This document shows positions 46,771-54,669 of a stretch of 64,000 nucleotides of DNA, piece by piece. The position numbers were made by a program, and so were the translations under genes. The DNA lies in assembly GCA_030418545.1 (NCBI GenBank), contig QAIB01000002.1, forward strand, positions 62,001 to 126,000, in the 5' to 3' direction. Numbering within the stretch: position 1 is the first letter of the stretch; every line of letters begins with the position of its first letter. The notes under the pieces were generated by a model. It was not told the DNA's origin. It did not search any database and saw nothing but the letters and a program-made list of their open reading frames with translations. This DNA comes from Xenophilus aerolatus (GTDB lineage Bacteria > Pseudomonadota > Gammaproteobacteria > Burkholderiales > Burkholderiaceae_C).

Positions 46771-47604
46771 ATGATTTCCGGCAAGACCACCCTCATCGCC
46801 CACATCGGCTACCCGACCGAGACCTTCAAGGCGCCGATGATCTACAACCCCTGGTTCGATCAGCAGGACATCGACGCGGTGGTCGTGCCCATGGGCGTGA
46901 AAGCGGAGGACTACGCGGTGTCGCTGCCGCAGATCATGCGTTTCTCGAACCTGCGCGGCGCGCTGGTGACGATGCCGCACAAGATCTCGACGCTGTCGCT
47001 GGTCGACGAGGTGACGCCCACGGCGCGCATCGCCGGCGCCTGCAACGCGATCCTCAAGCGTGCCGACGGCAGCCTGCTGGGCGACATGTTCGACGGTGCC
47101 GGCTTCGTGCGCGGCGTCGAGCGCAAGGGGCGGCCGTTCAAGGGCACGAGCGTGCTGGTGTCGGGCTCGGGCGGCGTGGGTTCGGCCATCGCGGCCTCCA
47201 TCGCCGCCGCCGGCGCGGCCGAGCTGATGCTCTTCGACACGAATCCCGCATCGGCCGAGGCGCTGGCCGGGCGCCTGCGGGCTCACTACCCGCAGCTCGT
47301 CGTGCACACCGGCTCGAAGGACCCGGCCGGCTTCGACGTGGTGGTCAACGCCACGCCGCTGGGCATGAAGGAGGGCGACCCGCTGCCCTTCGACGTCGAG
47401 CGCATCGCACCCACCACCTTCGTGGGCGAGGTCGTCATGAAGTCCGAATACACGCCGCTGTTGCAGGCCGCCAAGGCACGCGGTTGCGCGGTGCAGGTCG
47501 GCACCGACATGCTGTTCGAGCAGATCCCTGCCTACCTGGAGTTCTTCGGCTTCGGCAGCACCACGCCCGAGGCCCTGCGCGAAGTGGCGACACTGCGCTA
47601 CTGA
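46771..47604 (+). CDS. aroE: Shikimate dehydrogenase (AroE-like, catabolic)
   Basis: A 277-residue shikimate dehydrogenase with catalytic Lys71 (TMPHK) and Asp108 (GDMFDG), a glycine-rich GSGGVGSA nucleotide loop and the C-terminal GTDMLFEQ segment. The NTDG of Escherichia coli AroE is FDG here, as in the gene at 42045. It likely links shikimate with 3-dehydroshikimate for QuiC. It lies 27 bases after the carrier. A biosynthetic role is possible, but a separate housekeeping AroE would normally be encoded elsewhere. Confidence 0.88.
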   Translation: MISGKTTLIAHIGYPTETFKAPMIYNPWFDQQDIDAVVVPMGVKAEDYAVSLPQIMRFSNLRGALVTMPHKISTLSLVDEVTPTARIAGACNAILKRADGSLLGDMFDGAGFVRGVERKGRPFKGTSVLVSGSGGVGSAIAASIAAAGAAELMLFDTNPASAEALAGRLRAHYPQLVVHTGSKDPAGFDVVVNATPLGMKEGDPLPFDVERIAPTTFVGEVVMKSEYTPLLQAAKARGCAVQVGTDMLFEQIPAYLEFFGFGSTTPEALREVATLRY

Positions 47605-47662
47605 CAGGATGCGCCGCGGGCGGCGCACGACACGGTTCCACAACGAAGAAGGAGACAGCGAG

Positions 47663-48670
47663 ATGAAGAAGAGACAACTGCTGGCCGCCGCCCTGGCGGC
47701 CCTGGGCCTTCTGGCGGCCGGCCCGGCGCTGACGCAGGTGAAGGAGCGCGCCATCAAGTTCGCCTTCCAGAACCAGACCGGCCATCCGCAGGCCCAGGGC
47801 GCGCAGAAGTTCGCCGACCTGGTGGCCCAGAAGTCCGGCGGCAAGATGACCGTCAAGCTCTTCCCGGGCGGTGCGCTCGGCGGCGACCTGCAGACCGTCT
47901 CGGCATTGCAGGGCGGCACGGTGGAGATGACGGTGCTCAACGCCGGCATCCTCGCGGCGCAGGTCAAGGAGTTCGCCGTCTACGACTTCCCCTTCCTGTT
48001 CGGCAACGCGCAGGAGGCCGACGCCGTGACCGACGGCCCCTTCGGCCAGAAGCTGCTCGCGCGCCTGGACGAGAAGCAGATGCACGGACTGGCCTACTGG
48101 GACCTGGGCTTTCGCAACCTCACCAACAGCCGCCGCCCGGTGGCGAAGGCCGAGGACATCGCCGGCCTGAAGGTGCGGGTGATCCAGTCGCCGATCTACA
48201 TCGACCTGTTCAACACGCTGGGCGCCAACGCCACGCCGCTGCCGTTCCCCGAACTGTTCCCGGCCCTGGAGCAGCGCGTGGTCGACGGGCAGGAGAACCC
48301 CAACACGGTGATCCTGTCCTCCAAGTTCGCCGAGGTGCAGAAGCACATCACGCAGACGCGGCACATCTACAACCCGCAGGCGCTCATCATCAGCAGGAAG
48401 TTCTGGGACACGCTCTCGGCCGACGAGAAGAAGGTGCTCACCGATTCCGCTGCCGAGGCCACCGCCTTCCAGCGCCAGGTGTCGCGCGGCGCCGCCGACT
48501 CGGCGCTGGCTGCGCTCAAGCAGGCCGGCATGACCGTGACCGAGTTGCCGCCGGCCGAGGTGGCGAAGCTGCGCGAGAAGGTCAAGCCCGTGATCGACAA
48601 GTACACCGCGAGCGTGGGCGAGTCGACGGTCAAGGAACTGATGGCCGAGATCGCCAAGGTGCGCAAGTAG
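47663..48670 (+). CDS. TRAP transporter binding protein (DctP type)
   Basis: A 335-residue periplasmic binding protein with signal peptide (MKKRQLLAAALAALGLLAAGPALTQ spans the first 25 residues). DctP marks: IKFAFQNQTGHPQAQGAQKFADLV, the conserved Arg in GLKVRVIQSP and FPELFPALEQRVVDGQENP. No dctQ/dctM permease gene is in the window, so the partner is elsewhere or shared. By position it may bind a quinate/shikimate-type acid. SD GAAGGAGACAG is strong. Confidence 0.9.
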   Translation: MKKRQLLAAALAALGLLAAGPALTQVKERAIKFAFQNQTGHPQAQGAQKFADLVAQKSGGKMTVKLFPGGALGGDLQTVSALQGGTVEMTVLNAGILAAQVKEFAVYDFPFLFGNAQEADAVTDGPFGQKLLARLDEKQMHGLAYWDLGFRNLTNSRRPVAKAEDIAGLKVRVIQSPIYIDLFNTLGANATPLPFPELFPALEQRVVDGQENPNTVILSSKFAEVQKHITQTRHIYNPQALIISRKFWDTLSADEKKVLTDSAAEATAFQRQVSRGAADSALAALKQAGMTVTELPPAEVAKLREKVKPVIDKYTASVGESTVKELMAEIAKVRK

Positions 48671-48694
48671 AGGTGCGCACCTGCCGCCTGCCTG

Positions 48695-48729
48695 CCACGC
48701 CCGCCGGGTCGCATGCCCGGCGGGCGTGG
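48695..48729 (+). terminator. Strong stem-loop after the TRAP gene
   Basis: A perfect 14-base inverted repeat (CCACGCCCGCCGGG and its complement, loop of 7) lies 24 bases after the DctP stop, followed by CGCGTTTGTTGC. The T run is short but the stem is very stable; this is a likely terminator of the island. Confidence 0.7.
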
Positions 48730-48730
48730 C

Positions 48731-48760
48731 GCGTTTGTTGCTACGGATTTCATAGCTGCT
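48731..48760. repeat. Possible Comamonadaceae dispersed small repeat
   Basis: The segment after the terminator, with TTGCTACGGATTTCATAGC then TGCTCGCGCAGG, resembles a short intergenic element (GATAGCTGCTTGCGC-like core) that I recall from many Comamonadaceae genomes. The match is by memory and approximate. If right, it supports the family assignment. The rest of this 225-base gap shows no gene. Confidence 0.4.
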
Positions 48761-48895
48761 CGCGCAGGCGGGGCGGGCGCCGCAGCCCGAAATCCTTCGA
48801 ATCCGCCAGAGCGCGGATGCCTTCATGAGTCCTTTCGCAGAAATCCTCTCGTTCGTCGCCACGCGGGTCGCCCGCGGCCGCCGCAAGGCCGGCGC

Positions 48896-50155
48896 ATGGT
48901 GAGTCCGGTACCGGGCGGTCCCTCGTCTTCGCAGCCGAACGGCGGCTTTCGCCGTCGCCGGCCCATGTCCTTCGCGCTGCTGCTGCCGCTGCTGCTGGCC
49001 GCCCAGCCGGTGGCGACCGACAGCTACTTGCCGGCGCTGCCGGCCATCGCGCGCGAGCTCGGCTCGGCCAGCAGCAGCCTCACCGTCTTCGTGCTGGCCT
49101 TCGGCCTGGCGCAGCTGCTGTGCGGCCCGCTGGCCGACCGCTTCGGGCGCCGGCCGGTGCTGCTCGCGGGCCTGGGCTGCTATGCCGTGGCGGCCGTGGG
49201 CTGTGCGCTGGCCGGCAGCGTGGGCTGGCTGGTGGGGTGGCGGGCGGTGCAGGGCTTCTCGATGGCGGCCATCCTGGTGTGTGCGCGCGCGGTGCGCGAC
49301 CTGTACCCGGCGCACGAGGGGCCGCACATCATGGCGCGCGGCCTCACCGGGCTGGGCGTGGTCGCGCTGTTCGCGCCCGTGCTCGGCGCCTGGCTGGTGC
49401 AGGGCCTGGGATGGCGCTGGGTGCTGGGCGCGATGGCCGTCTATGCCGGCGTGCTCTTCGCGCTGTGCTGGCGCGACTTCGCCGAAACGCACGCGCCGCT
49501 GGCGCCCGGCGAGGCCGCCACGCCCGTGGCCCGCGGCAGTGCGCGCGAGGTGTTCGCGAGCCGGAGCTTCCGCGCCTGGGCATCGCTCGCGGCCGCCACC
49601 TACGGCGGCATCTTCTGCTTCCTGCTGCTCTCGCCGATGGTCTACATCGACCTGCTGGGCCTGTCGCCGGCGCTGTACGGATGGATTCCGGCGGGCGGTT
49701 CGCTGGTCTACATCGTCAGCACCACCCTGTGCCGGCGCCTGCTGCGGCGCTGGGGCGCCGTGCGCACGGTGCAGCTGGGCGCGTCGCTGAGCCTCGCGGG
49801 TGCCTGCATCCAGGCGCTCGGCTGTGCGCTGTGGCCGCAGTCGGCGCTGCCCCTGCTGCTCGGCCATGCGGTGTACGTGCTGGGCCACGGCATCCACCAG
49901 CCCTGCGGCCAGGCCGGCGCGGTGGGCGACCTGCCGCAGCTGGCCGGCCGCGCGGTGTCGTGGTCGGGCTTCGCGATGATGCTCGTCGCCTTCTGCCTGG
50001 GGCAGTTCGCAGCGCGCTTCGTCGACAACACCATGAGCCACGGCGCCTGGCCGATGGTGCTGCCGATGGTCGCTGCGGGCCTGGCACTCATGGCGATCGC
50101 TTTCGGCTGGCTGCCGCGCCTCGGGGTGGCGCGTGTCCCTGCGCGCCCCGCCTAG
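48896..50155 (+). CDS. Bcr/CflA-family MFS transporter
   Basis: A 419-residue, 12-helix drug-type carrier. The Bcr/CflA start is LLAAQPVATDSYLPALPAIARELG, with QLLCGPLADRFGRRPVLLAGLG as loop 2-3 motif. A downstream ATG at 48965 (396 residues) is equally reasonable; the first 22 residues are Ser/Arg-rich and may be untranslated. The substrate is unknown. Its end overlaps the small convergent gene by four bases. Confidence 0.87.
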   Translation: MVSPVPGGPSSSQPNGGFRRRRPMSFALLLPLLLAAQPVATDSYLPALPAIARELGSASSSLTVFVLAFGLAQLLCGPLADRFGRRPVLLAGLGCYAVAAVGCALAGSVGWLVGWRAVQGFSMAAILVCARAVRDLYPAHEGPHIMARGLTGLGVVALFAPVLGAWLVQGLGWRWVLGAMAVYAGVLFALCWRDFAETHAPLAPGEAATPVARGSAREVFASRSFRAWASLAAATYGGIFCFLLLSPMVYIDLLGLSPALYGWIPAGGSLVYIVSTTLCRRLLRRWGAVRTVQLGASLSLAGACIQALGCALWPQSALPLLLGHAVYVLGHGIHQPCGQAGAVGDLPQLAGRAVSWSGFAMMLVAFCLGQFAARFVDNTMSHGAWPMVLPMVAAGLALMAIAFGWLPRLGVARVPARPA

Positions 50156-50433
50156 CGGCCCGGGCGCCAACTACGCAGGGGCGCGTGGCGGATCAGCAGC
50201 GCCGTGGCCACGCCCAGCGGCACGCTGACCAGCGGCGACCACCAGCGCGCAGTGGCCAGGCACAGCACGATCGCGACGACCGCACCCAGGGTGGCTGCGG
50301 CGTCCGAGCTCCGTTCGCGCCCATTGCGCGACCTGCGCGCTTTGTGCGAGGCGCGCGCGATGCGCTTCCAGCGCGCCGGGCGCGGCCGTGAAGCCGGCGC
50401 TGCGGCGCAGCGCAGCGAAGAAGTGGGGGCCAT
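50152..50433 (-). CDS. Small membrane protein, hypothetical
   Basis: A 93-residue frame. The first half is Arg/Ala-rich and may not be translated; the second half has one to two helices (AATLGAVVAIVLCLATARWW, SVPLGVATALLIRHA). No family is recognised. It overlaps the MFS stop at its end. Confidence 0.4.
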   Translation of the reverse strand: MAPTSSLRCAAAPASRPRPARWKRIARASHKARRSRNGRERSSDAAATLGAVVAIVLCLATARWWSPLVSVPLGVATALLIRHAPLRSWRPGR

Positions 50434-50509
50434 GGTCGACGCTCTCGGGCGACCCCGAGGGCCGATGGCGCGGTTCTAGGCCCCGACCAAGACAGCCGTT
50501 TGACAGGCC

Positions 50510-51781
50510 CTAGGCGCTGCGCGGTGCCGCCTCGCGCGCGTTGGCACGCTGCGCCAGCATGAACACCGGCATCGCCAGCAGCGCGCAGCCCGCCAGCACG
50601 GCGAAGGCCAGGCCGAAGTGGCCGCGTGCGCCGACCACCGCGTTGGCCACGCCGGCGCTCAGGGCCGCGCCGACGCCCTGCAGCGTGAGCACCAGGCCCA
50701 GCGCCAGGTTGTAGCGGCCGGTGCCGCGCGCGTAGCGCTCGACCATCAGCGGCGTGGCCACGCCCAGCGCGCCGGCCGCGATGCCGTCGAGCACCTGCAC
50801 GGGGATGTTGGCCCACACGCTGGGAAAGCCCCAGGCCAGCAGGCCGCGCACCGGCAGGATCAGGATCGCCAGGTAGACGAAGGCCGACAGGTCCAGCCGC
50901 CGGCTGCGCGCCACCCACAGCGCGACCGGCACCATGGTCAGCTGCGCGACGACGATGGCGACGCCGGTCCATAGCAGCGGCGCGGCATCGGGCTGCGTCG
51001 CGGCCAGGCGCTGGTTCAGCAGCGGCAGCATGGCCGCGTTGCCCAGGTGGAAGAAGGCGCAGGCCAGCGCGAAGAGCCACAGCGCGCGGTGCCGCAGCAG
51101 TTCGCCGAAGCCACCCGGGCCCTCGGCCTGGGGCGCGCCGGCGCCGGCCTCCACGCCGCGCGCCGCGGCATGGTCGATGTCGCCGGCGCGGATGGTGGCC
51201 AGGCACAGCAGGCTGCCCACGGCCATCACCGTCATCACCGACATCATCCAGGGCGCGCCGAACTGCTGTGCCACGATGCCCGCGCCCAGTGCCGACACGA
51301 TGTTGCCGGCGTGGCTCCAGGCCTCGTTGCGCCCGGTCTGCCGGCGCAGTCCCTCGCGCCGCGCCAGGCCCAGCGTGAGCGCGGCCAGCGCGGCGGCCAG
51401 CAGCGCGCCGGCCGCGCCCGCGACCACCTGCGAGCCGACCAGCAGCCACGGCGACTTCGTCATGAAAGCACAGCCGCTGCCCAGCGTGACCGCGACCACG
51501 GCAATGGCCATCAGCGCGCGCTTGGCAGTCCAGCCGTCGGCCCAGGCGCCGGCGAAGGGCGTCATGAGCACGGCGGCCAGCCCGCCGGCGGTCATCGTGA
51601 GGCCGATCAGCGTCTGGTCGACCCGCTGACTCTGCAGGTAAGTGGCGAGGAAGGGGCCGAGCCCGTCGCGCACGTCGGCCAGGAAGAAGGCCGTCCAGGC
51701 CAGGGCCGTGAGCGAGGCAGCGGCGGCGGGCGCGCCGGCCCGCCGGCCGGCCTCCAGGGGCATGGCGAGCGTGGTGGACAT
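50510..51781 (-). CDS. MFS transporter
   Basis: A 423-residue, 12-helix carrier of the drug:proton antiporter or MFS_1 type (FLADVRDGLGPFLATYLQSQ, FAGAWADGWTAKRALM in loop 2-3). It lies 25 bases after the module protein at 51807, so it is likely in the same operon as the two repeat-module proteins and the two-component system at 53320-56102. The substrate is not known. Confidence 0.85.
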   Translation of the reverse strand: MSTTLAMPLEAGRRAGAPAAAASLTALAWTAFFLADVRDGLGPFLATYLQSQRVDQTLIGLTMTAGGLAAVLMTPFAGAWADGWTAKRALMAIAVVAVTLGSGCAFMTKSPWLLVGSQVVAGAAGALLAAALAALTLGLARREGLRRQTGRNEAWSHAGNIVSALGAGIVAQQFGAPWMMSVMTVMAVGSLLCLATIRAGDIDHAAARGVEAGAGAPQAEGPGGFGELLRHRALWLFALACAFFHLGNAAMLPLLNQRLAATQPDAAPLLWTGVAIVVAQLTMVPVALWVARSRRLDLSAFVYLAILILPVRGLLAWGFPSVWANIPVQVLDGIAAGALGVATPLMVERYARGTGRYNLALGLVLTLQGVGAALSAGVANAVVGARGHFGLAFAVLAGCALLAMPVFMLAQRANAREAAPRSA

Positions 51782-51806
51782 GGACGGGCCTCTTCCTCGG
51801 CGCGGA

Positions 51807-52346
51807 TCAGCGGGCGGCCAGCGGCGTGCCGTTGACGGTGTGCGCCTCGATCACACGGCCACGGCCCGCGGCCAGCGGCTGCGACGGCCCTTCGGCGCGC
51901 ACGTGCTCGCCGGGCTGGAGGCCCAGTTGCGCGAAGCCTTCGGGCTTCAGGTGCACGAAGTCGCCGGTGTCGAGCACGACGCCGTTGGGAGCGCCGTGCC
52001 GGGCGTGGTTGATGCGCAGCACGCGGCCCTCGACCGGTCCGTCGTCGTGCACCGGTGCCACGGGGTGGCCGTCGACCTCGCTCAGGCGGTGGAAGTCGTA
52101 GACCACGTGCGCACCCTCGCCCTTGGGCGAGGCCGGGCGCTCGCTGCCTTCGACCGTGATGCGCTGGCCGGGCTCGAGTTGCGCGAAGGCGGCCGCGGCA
52201 GCGGTGTCGTGCTTGTCGAAGACGAACTGCGTGGGCACGCCGTCGGTGTCGATCAGCACGCCTTCGTGCTCGCCGCGCGGGCTGTAGATGAGGTGCTGGA
52301 AGCGGCCTTCGACCGACCAGACGTCGATGAGTGTGTCGTGGGGCAT
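51807..52346 (-). CDS. Cytosolic protein with two copies of an unassigned module
   Basis: A 179-residue protein without signal peptide. It consists of two repeats: residues about 10-85 (VEGRFQHLIYSPRGEHEGVLIDTDG ... GQRITVEGSERP) and 100-175 (VEGRVLRINHARHGAPNGVVLDTGD ... GEHVRAEGPSQP). The same pattern (GRV-x-R, G-x-x-x-GV-LD-x-G, L-x-PG-x-x-V-x-x-G) recurs in the exported neighbour. The pattern suggests a small beta-barrel (OB-like) fold. No catalytic residue is recognised. It is 61 bases downstream of that gene, likely in one operon. Confidence 0.7.
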   Translation of the reverse strand: MPHDTLIDVWSVEGRFQHLIYSPRGEHEGVLIDTDGVPTQFVFDKHDTAAAAAFAQLEPGQRITVEGSERPASPKGEGAHVVYDFHRLSEVDGHPVAPVHDDGPVEGRVLRINHARHGAPNGVVLDTGDFVHLKPEGFAQLGLQPGEHVRAEGPSQPLAAGRGRVIEAHTVNGTPLAAR

Positions 52347-52407
52347 GAGTGAATCTCGCAATGAAGACAGGATGGAAGGGACACGGGGCCACGGCGGCCC
52401 CGACAAG

Positions 52408-53175
52408 TCAGGCCGGGCGGCGGCGCGGGCCGGGGCGCGGTGCGTCGATGGGGCCCGAGAGCACCTCCTGCAGCGCCTGCTGCGTGGCGCCCAGGCGGGT
52501 CGCCTCGATGCCGGTGCCCAGGGGGCTGCGTGTGCCCCAGCCCTGCACGTAGAGCGGGGCACCGGGCTGCAGCAGGCCGCCGATCATGCGACCCACGTGC
52601 GGCGGGAAGCGCACCACGGTGCCGTCGTCGAGCAGCGCGCCATGCGCGTCGCCGCGGTCGTTGAAGAGCACGCGCGCGATGCGGCCGCCGGCGCTCATCG
52701 AGGCCAGCGCGCCCAGGGGGCGTGGCGGCGGAGGCAGGGCGCCGGGCGAGGGCGGCTGGTCGGTCACGGCGCGGCCGTTGGCGCGGATCTCCTGCGCCCG
52801 CAGCGCACCGGCATCGCCTGCACGCCAGCCGGTCGCGTCGATGCGGTCACCGACCCTGGCCAGTGCCGTCACGCTGGCCGAAAGATGCGGCGCGAAGGCG
52901 ATCTGGGTGCCGTTGTCCAGCAGCAGGCCGTCGGCCTCGCCGTTGGGGTTGACCAGCCAGCGTGCGACCTGGCCGCTCACGCTGGCCGTGGCCATCGGTG
53001 CCGGGGCCAGCGGGCCGCCCGGGGGTGGCGGCAGCGGGCCGGCCATGCCGGCGGGGTGAGGCATCGGGCCGCCGGGCGGTGCGGGTTGGGGCGCGGGCTG
53101 CGCGACTGCGAGGGCAGAGACTGCCATCAGGCCGGCCAGCAGGCTGGCGCGCAAGGAAGGAAGGGAAGTGGCCAT
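52408..53175 (-). CDS. Exported protein with two copies of the same module
   Basis: A 255-residue protein with a signal peptide (MATSLPSLRASLLAGLMAVSALAVA, cleavage near 25) and a Pro-rich spacer (APQPAPPGGPMPHP). Two modules follow, about residues 60-135 (GQVARWLVNPNGEADGLLLDNGT ... GDRIDATGW) and 160-235 (GRIARVLFNDRGDAHGALLDDGT ... GAPLYVQGWG), similar to each other and to those of the gene at 51807. A candidate sigma54 promoter precedes it. It may be periplasmic and act with the cytosolic partner; function unknown. Confidence 0.7.
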   Translation of the reverse strand: MATSLPSLRASLLAGLMAVSALAVAQPAPQPAPPGGPMPHPAGMAGPLPPPPGGPLAPAPMATASVSGQVARWLVNPNGEADGLLLDNGTQIAFAPHLSASVTALARVGDRIDATGWRAGDAGALRAQEIRANGRAVTDQPPSPGALPPPPRPLGALASMSAGGRIARVLFNDRGDAHGALLDDGTVVRFPPHVGRMIGGLLQPGAPLYVQGWGTRSPLGTGIEATRLGATQQALQEVLSGPIDAPRPGPRRRPA

Positions 53176-53207
53176 GGTGTGCTCCTTGAAGGGATGTGCC
53201 ATGGGCT

Positions 53208-53223
53208 TCCAAGACGCGTGCCA
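53208..53223 (-). promoter_or_regulatory. Sigma54 -24/-12 promoter candidate
   Basis: Read on the minus strand, TGGCACG-CGTC-TTGGA. The -24 half is a full match to TGGCACG, with correct spacing; the -12 half differs from TTGCA at one of the most conserved bases. Transcription would begin about 22 bases before the ATG at 53175, with an SD in between. It sits 97 bases downstream of the sigma54 activator gene. Confidence 0.5.
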
Positions 53224-53228
53224 AGGGC

Positions 53229-53244
53229 GATTTCCTTTGAAATC
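53229..53244. repeat. Inverted repeat upstream of the sigma54 promoter
   Basis: GATTTC and GAAATC are perfect inverted arms around CTTT, just upstream of the candidate -24 box. The location fits a binding site, but it is closer than usual for an activator. Confidence 0.35.
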
Positions 53245-53285
53245 AAGGACTTGCGTCTCCGACCCGCTCCGCGATCGGATGATGG

Positions 53286-53304
53286 CCGGACACCCCCTGT
53301 CCGG
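53286..53304. promoter_or_regulatory. Inverted repeat, activator site or terminator
   Basis: CCGGACA and TGTCCGG are perfect inverted arms around CCCCC, 63 bases upstream of the -24 box and 16 bases beyond the activator's stop. It could be an upstream activator site or a hairpin terminator of the activator gene; no T run follows on the minus strand. Confidence 0.45.
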
Positions 53305-53319
53305 AAACACGACAGCTTG

Positions 53320-54669
53320 CTAGTCGAGGCCGTGCTGTGTCAGCTTGGCGTACAGCAGCTGACGGTGGATGCCGAGCTGGCGCGCCGCCAGCGAGCGGTT
53401 GCCGCCCGCCTCGGCCAGGGCGTGACGCAGCAGCAGCTTCTCCAGCCGGTCGATCGCCTCGGGCAGGGTGCCCGCATACCAGTCGGCGGGCAGGGCGTCG
53501 GTGGCCGCAGCGCCGGGCGCGGGCGAGGCATCGGCCAGGTCCAGCTGGTGGATCACCGCGCCGCGCTGCAGCGCCTGGCAGCGCTCCATCGCATTGCGAA
53601 GCTCTCTGACGTTGCCGGGCCATCGATGGGCCAGCAGCGCGGCCGCGGCTTCGGGCGACAGGCGCTTGGCCGGGCCCGGCGCCGCCGCGATGCGCAGGAA
53701 GTGCTCGGCCAGCGGCACGATGTCGGCCAGGCGTTCACGCAGCGGCGGCAGATGGATGGCCAGCACGTCCAGGCGGTAGCGCAGGTCTTCGCGAAAGCGC
53801 CCGTCGGCCACGGCCTGCGCGAGGTCGCGGTGGGTGGCGGCCACCACGCGCACGTCCACCTTCTGCGGGCGGTGGCTGCCCACCGGCGTCACCTCGCCCT
53901 CCTGCAGCACGCGCAGCAGCTTGGCCTGCACGTCCAGCGCCATGTCGCCGATCTCGTCGAGCAGCAGCACGCCGCCGTCGGCCGCCTTGAAGCAGCCGGG
54001 CCGGTCGGCGACCGCGCCGGTGAAGGCGCCCTTCACATGGCCGAAGAGCTCGCTCTCGAGCAGCTCGCGTGGAATGGCCGCGCAGTTGACGGCGACGAAG
54101 GGTTGGGCCGCGCGGTCCGAATGGCGGTGCAGCGCGCGCGCCACCAGTTCCTTGCCGGTGCCCGTCTCGCCGACCACCAGCACCGGTGCGCGGCTGCCGG
54201 CGGCCAGGCCGATGCGCTTGTGCACCTCGCGCATGGCCTCGCTGATGCCGATCATCTCGCCATCGTCCGGCAAGGGGGCACGCTCGGGCGTGGCCGGCGG
54301 CGGTGCCGAGGCGGCCAGCGCGCGCCGCACCACCTCGATCACGCCGTCGCGGCTCACCGGCTTGGTGAGGTGGTCGAAGGCGCCCAGGCGCATCGCCTCG
54401 ATGGTGCCGGCGCTGCCGGCGTGCGCGGTGAGCACGACCACCGGCGGCAGGCGCGGCAGGGTGGCCTTCATCGCGGCCAGCGTCTGCAGGCCGTCCATGC
54501 CCGGCATGCGGTAGTCGAGGAAGACCAGGTCGAAGCGCTGCGTGGCGAGGCGCGCGAGGCCGTCCTCGCCGCGGTGTTCGACCGCCACGGCATGGCCCAG
54601 CCCTTCGAGCGTCTCGCGCAGCGAATCGGCGAAATCCGTGTCGTCGTCGACGATCAGCAGTGCTGCCAT
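53320..54669 (-). CDS. NtrC-type sigma54 response regulator
   Basis: A 449-residue protein: receiver domain (phospho-acceptor Asp52 in LVFLDYRMPG, Lys103), sigma54 AAA+ domain with Walker A GETGTGKE at 167-174, GAFTGA loop at 214-219 and Walker B LLLDEIGD, and a C-terminal Fis-type HTH (AGGNRSLAARQLGIHRQLLY). It is paired with the kinase at 54654, the genes overlapping by 16 bases. Downstream lies a -24/-12 promoter candidate, its probable target. The GAFTGA motif is intact, so it should activate sigma54 RNA polymerase. Confidence 0.93.
   Translation of the reverse strand: MAALLIVDDDTDFADSLRETLEGLGHAVAVEHRGEDGLARLATQRFDLVFLDYRMPGMDGLQTLAAMKATLPRLPPVVVLTAHAGSAGTIEAMRLGAFDHLTKPVSRDGVIEVVRRALAASAPPPATPERAPLPDDGEMIGISEAMREVHKRIGLAAGSRAPVLVVGETGTGKELVARALHRHSDRAAQPFVAVNCAAIPRELLESELFGHVKGAFTGAVADRPGCFKAADGGVLLLDEIGDMALDVQAKLLRVLQEGEVTPVGSHRPQKVDVRVVAATHRDLAQAVADGRFREDLRYRLDVLAIHLPPLRERLADIVPLAEHFLRIAAAPGPAKRLSPEAAAALLAHRWPGNVRELRNAMERCQALQRGAVIHQLDLADASPAPGAAATDALPADWYAGTLPEAIDRLEKLLLRHALAEAGGNRSLAARQLGIHRQLLYAKLTQHGLD

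Noticed and set aside
43165-47967. Very long open frame on the minus strand across the quinate island
   Set aside because: It is a GC-rich shadow of quiC, the carrier and aroE; its translation is Arg/Gln/His-rich repetitive and matches no family.
48825-48902. Twenty-five codon frame starting MSPFAEILSF
   Set aside because: Short, no clear RBS, overlaps the next gene's start; not enough support.
47435-50170. Long minus-strand open frame across DctP and the Bcr-type carrier
   Set aside because: Antisense of well-supported genes; composition unlike a protein.
53187-53202. Second TGGCAC-N5-TTCAA element before the exported module protein
   Set aside because: Its -12 part is the Shine-Dalgarno region, and the start would fall at the ATG itself; the upstream element fits better.
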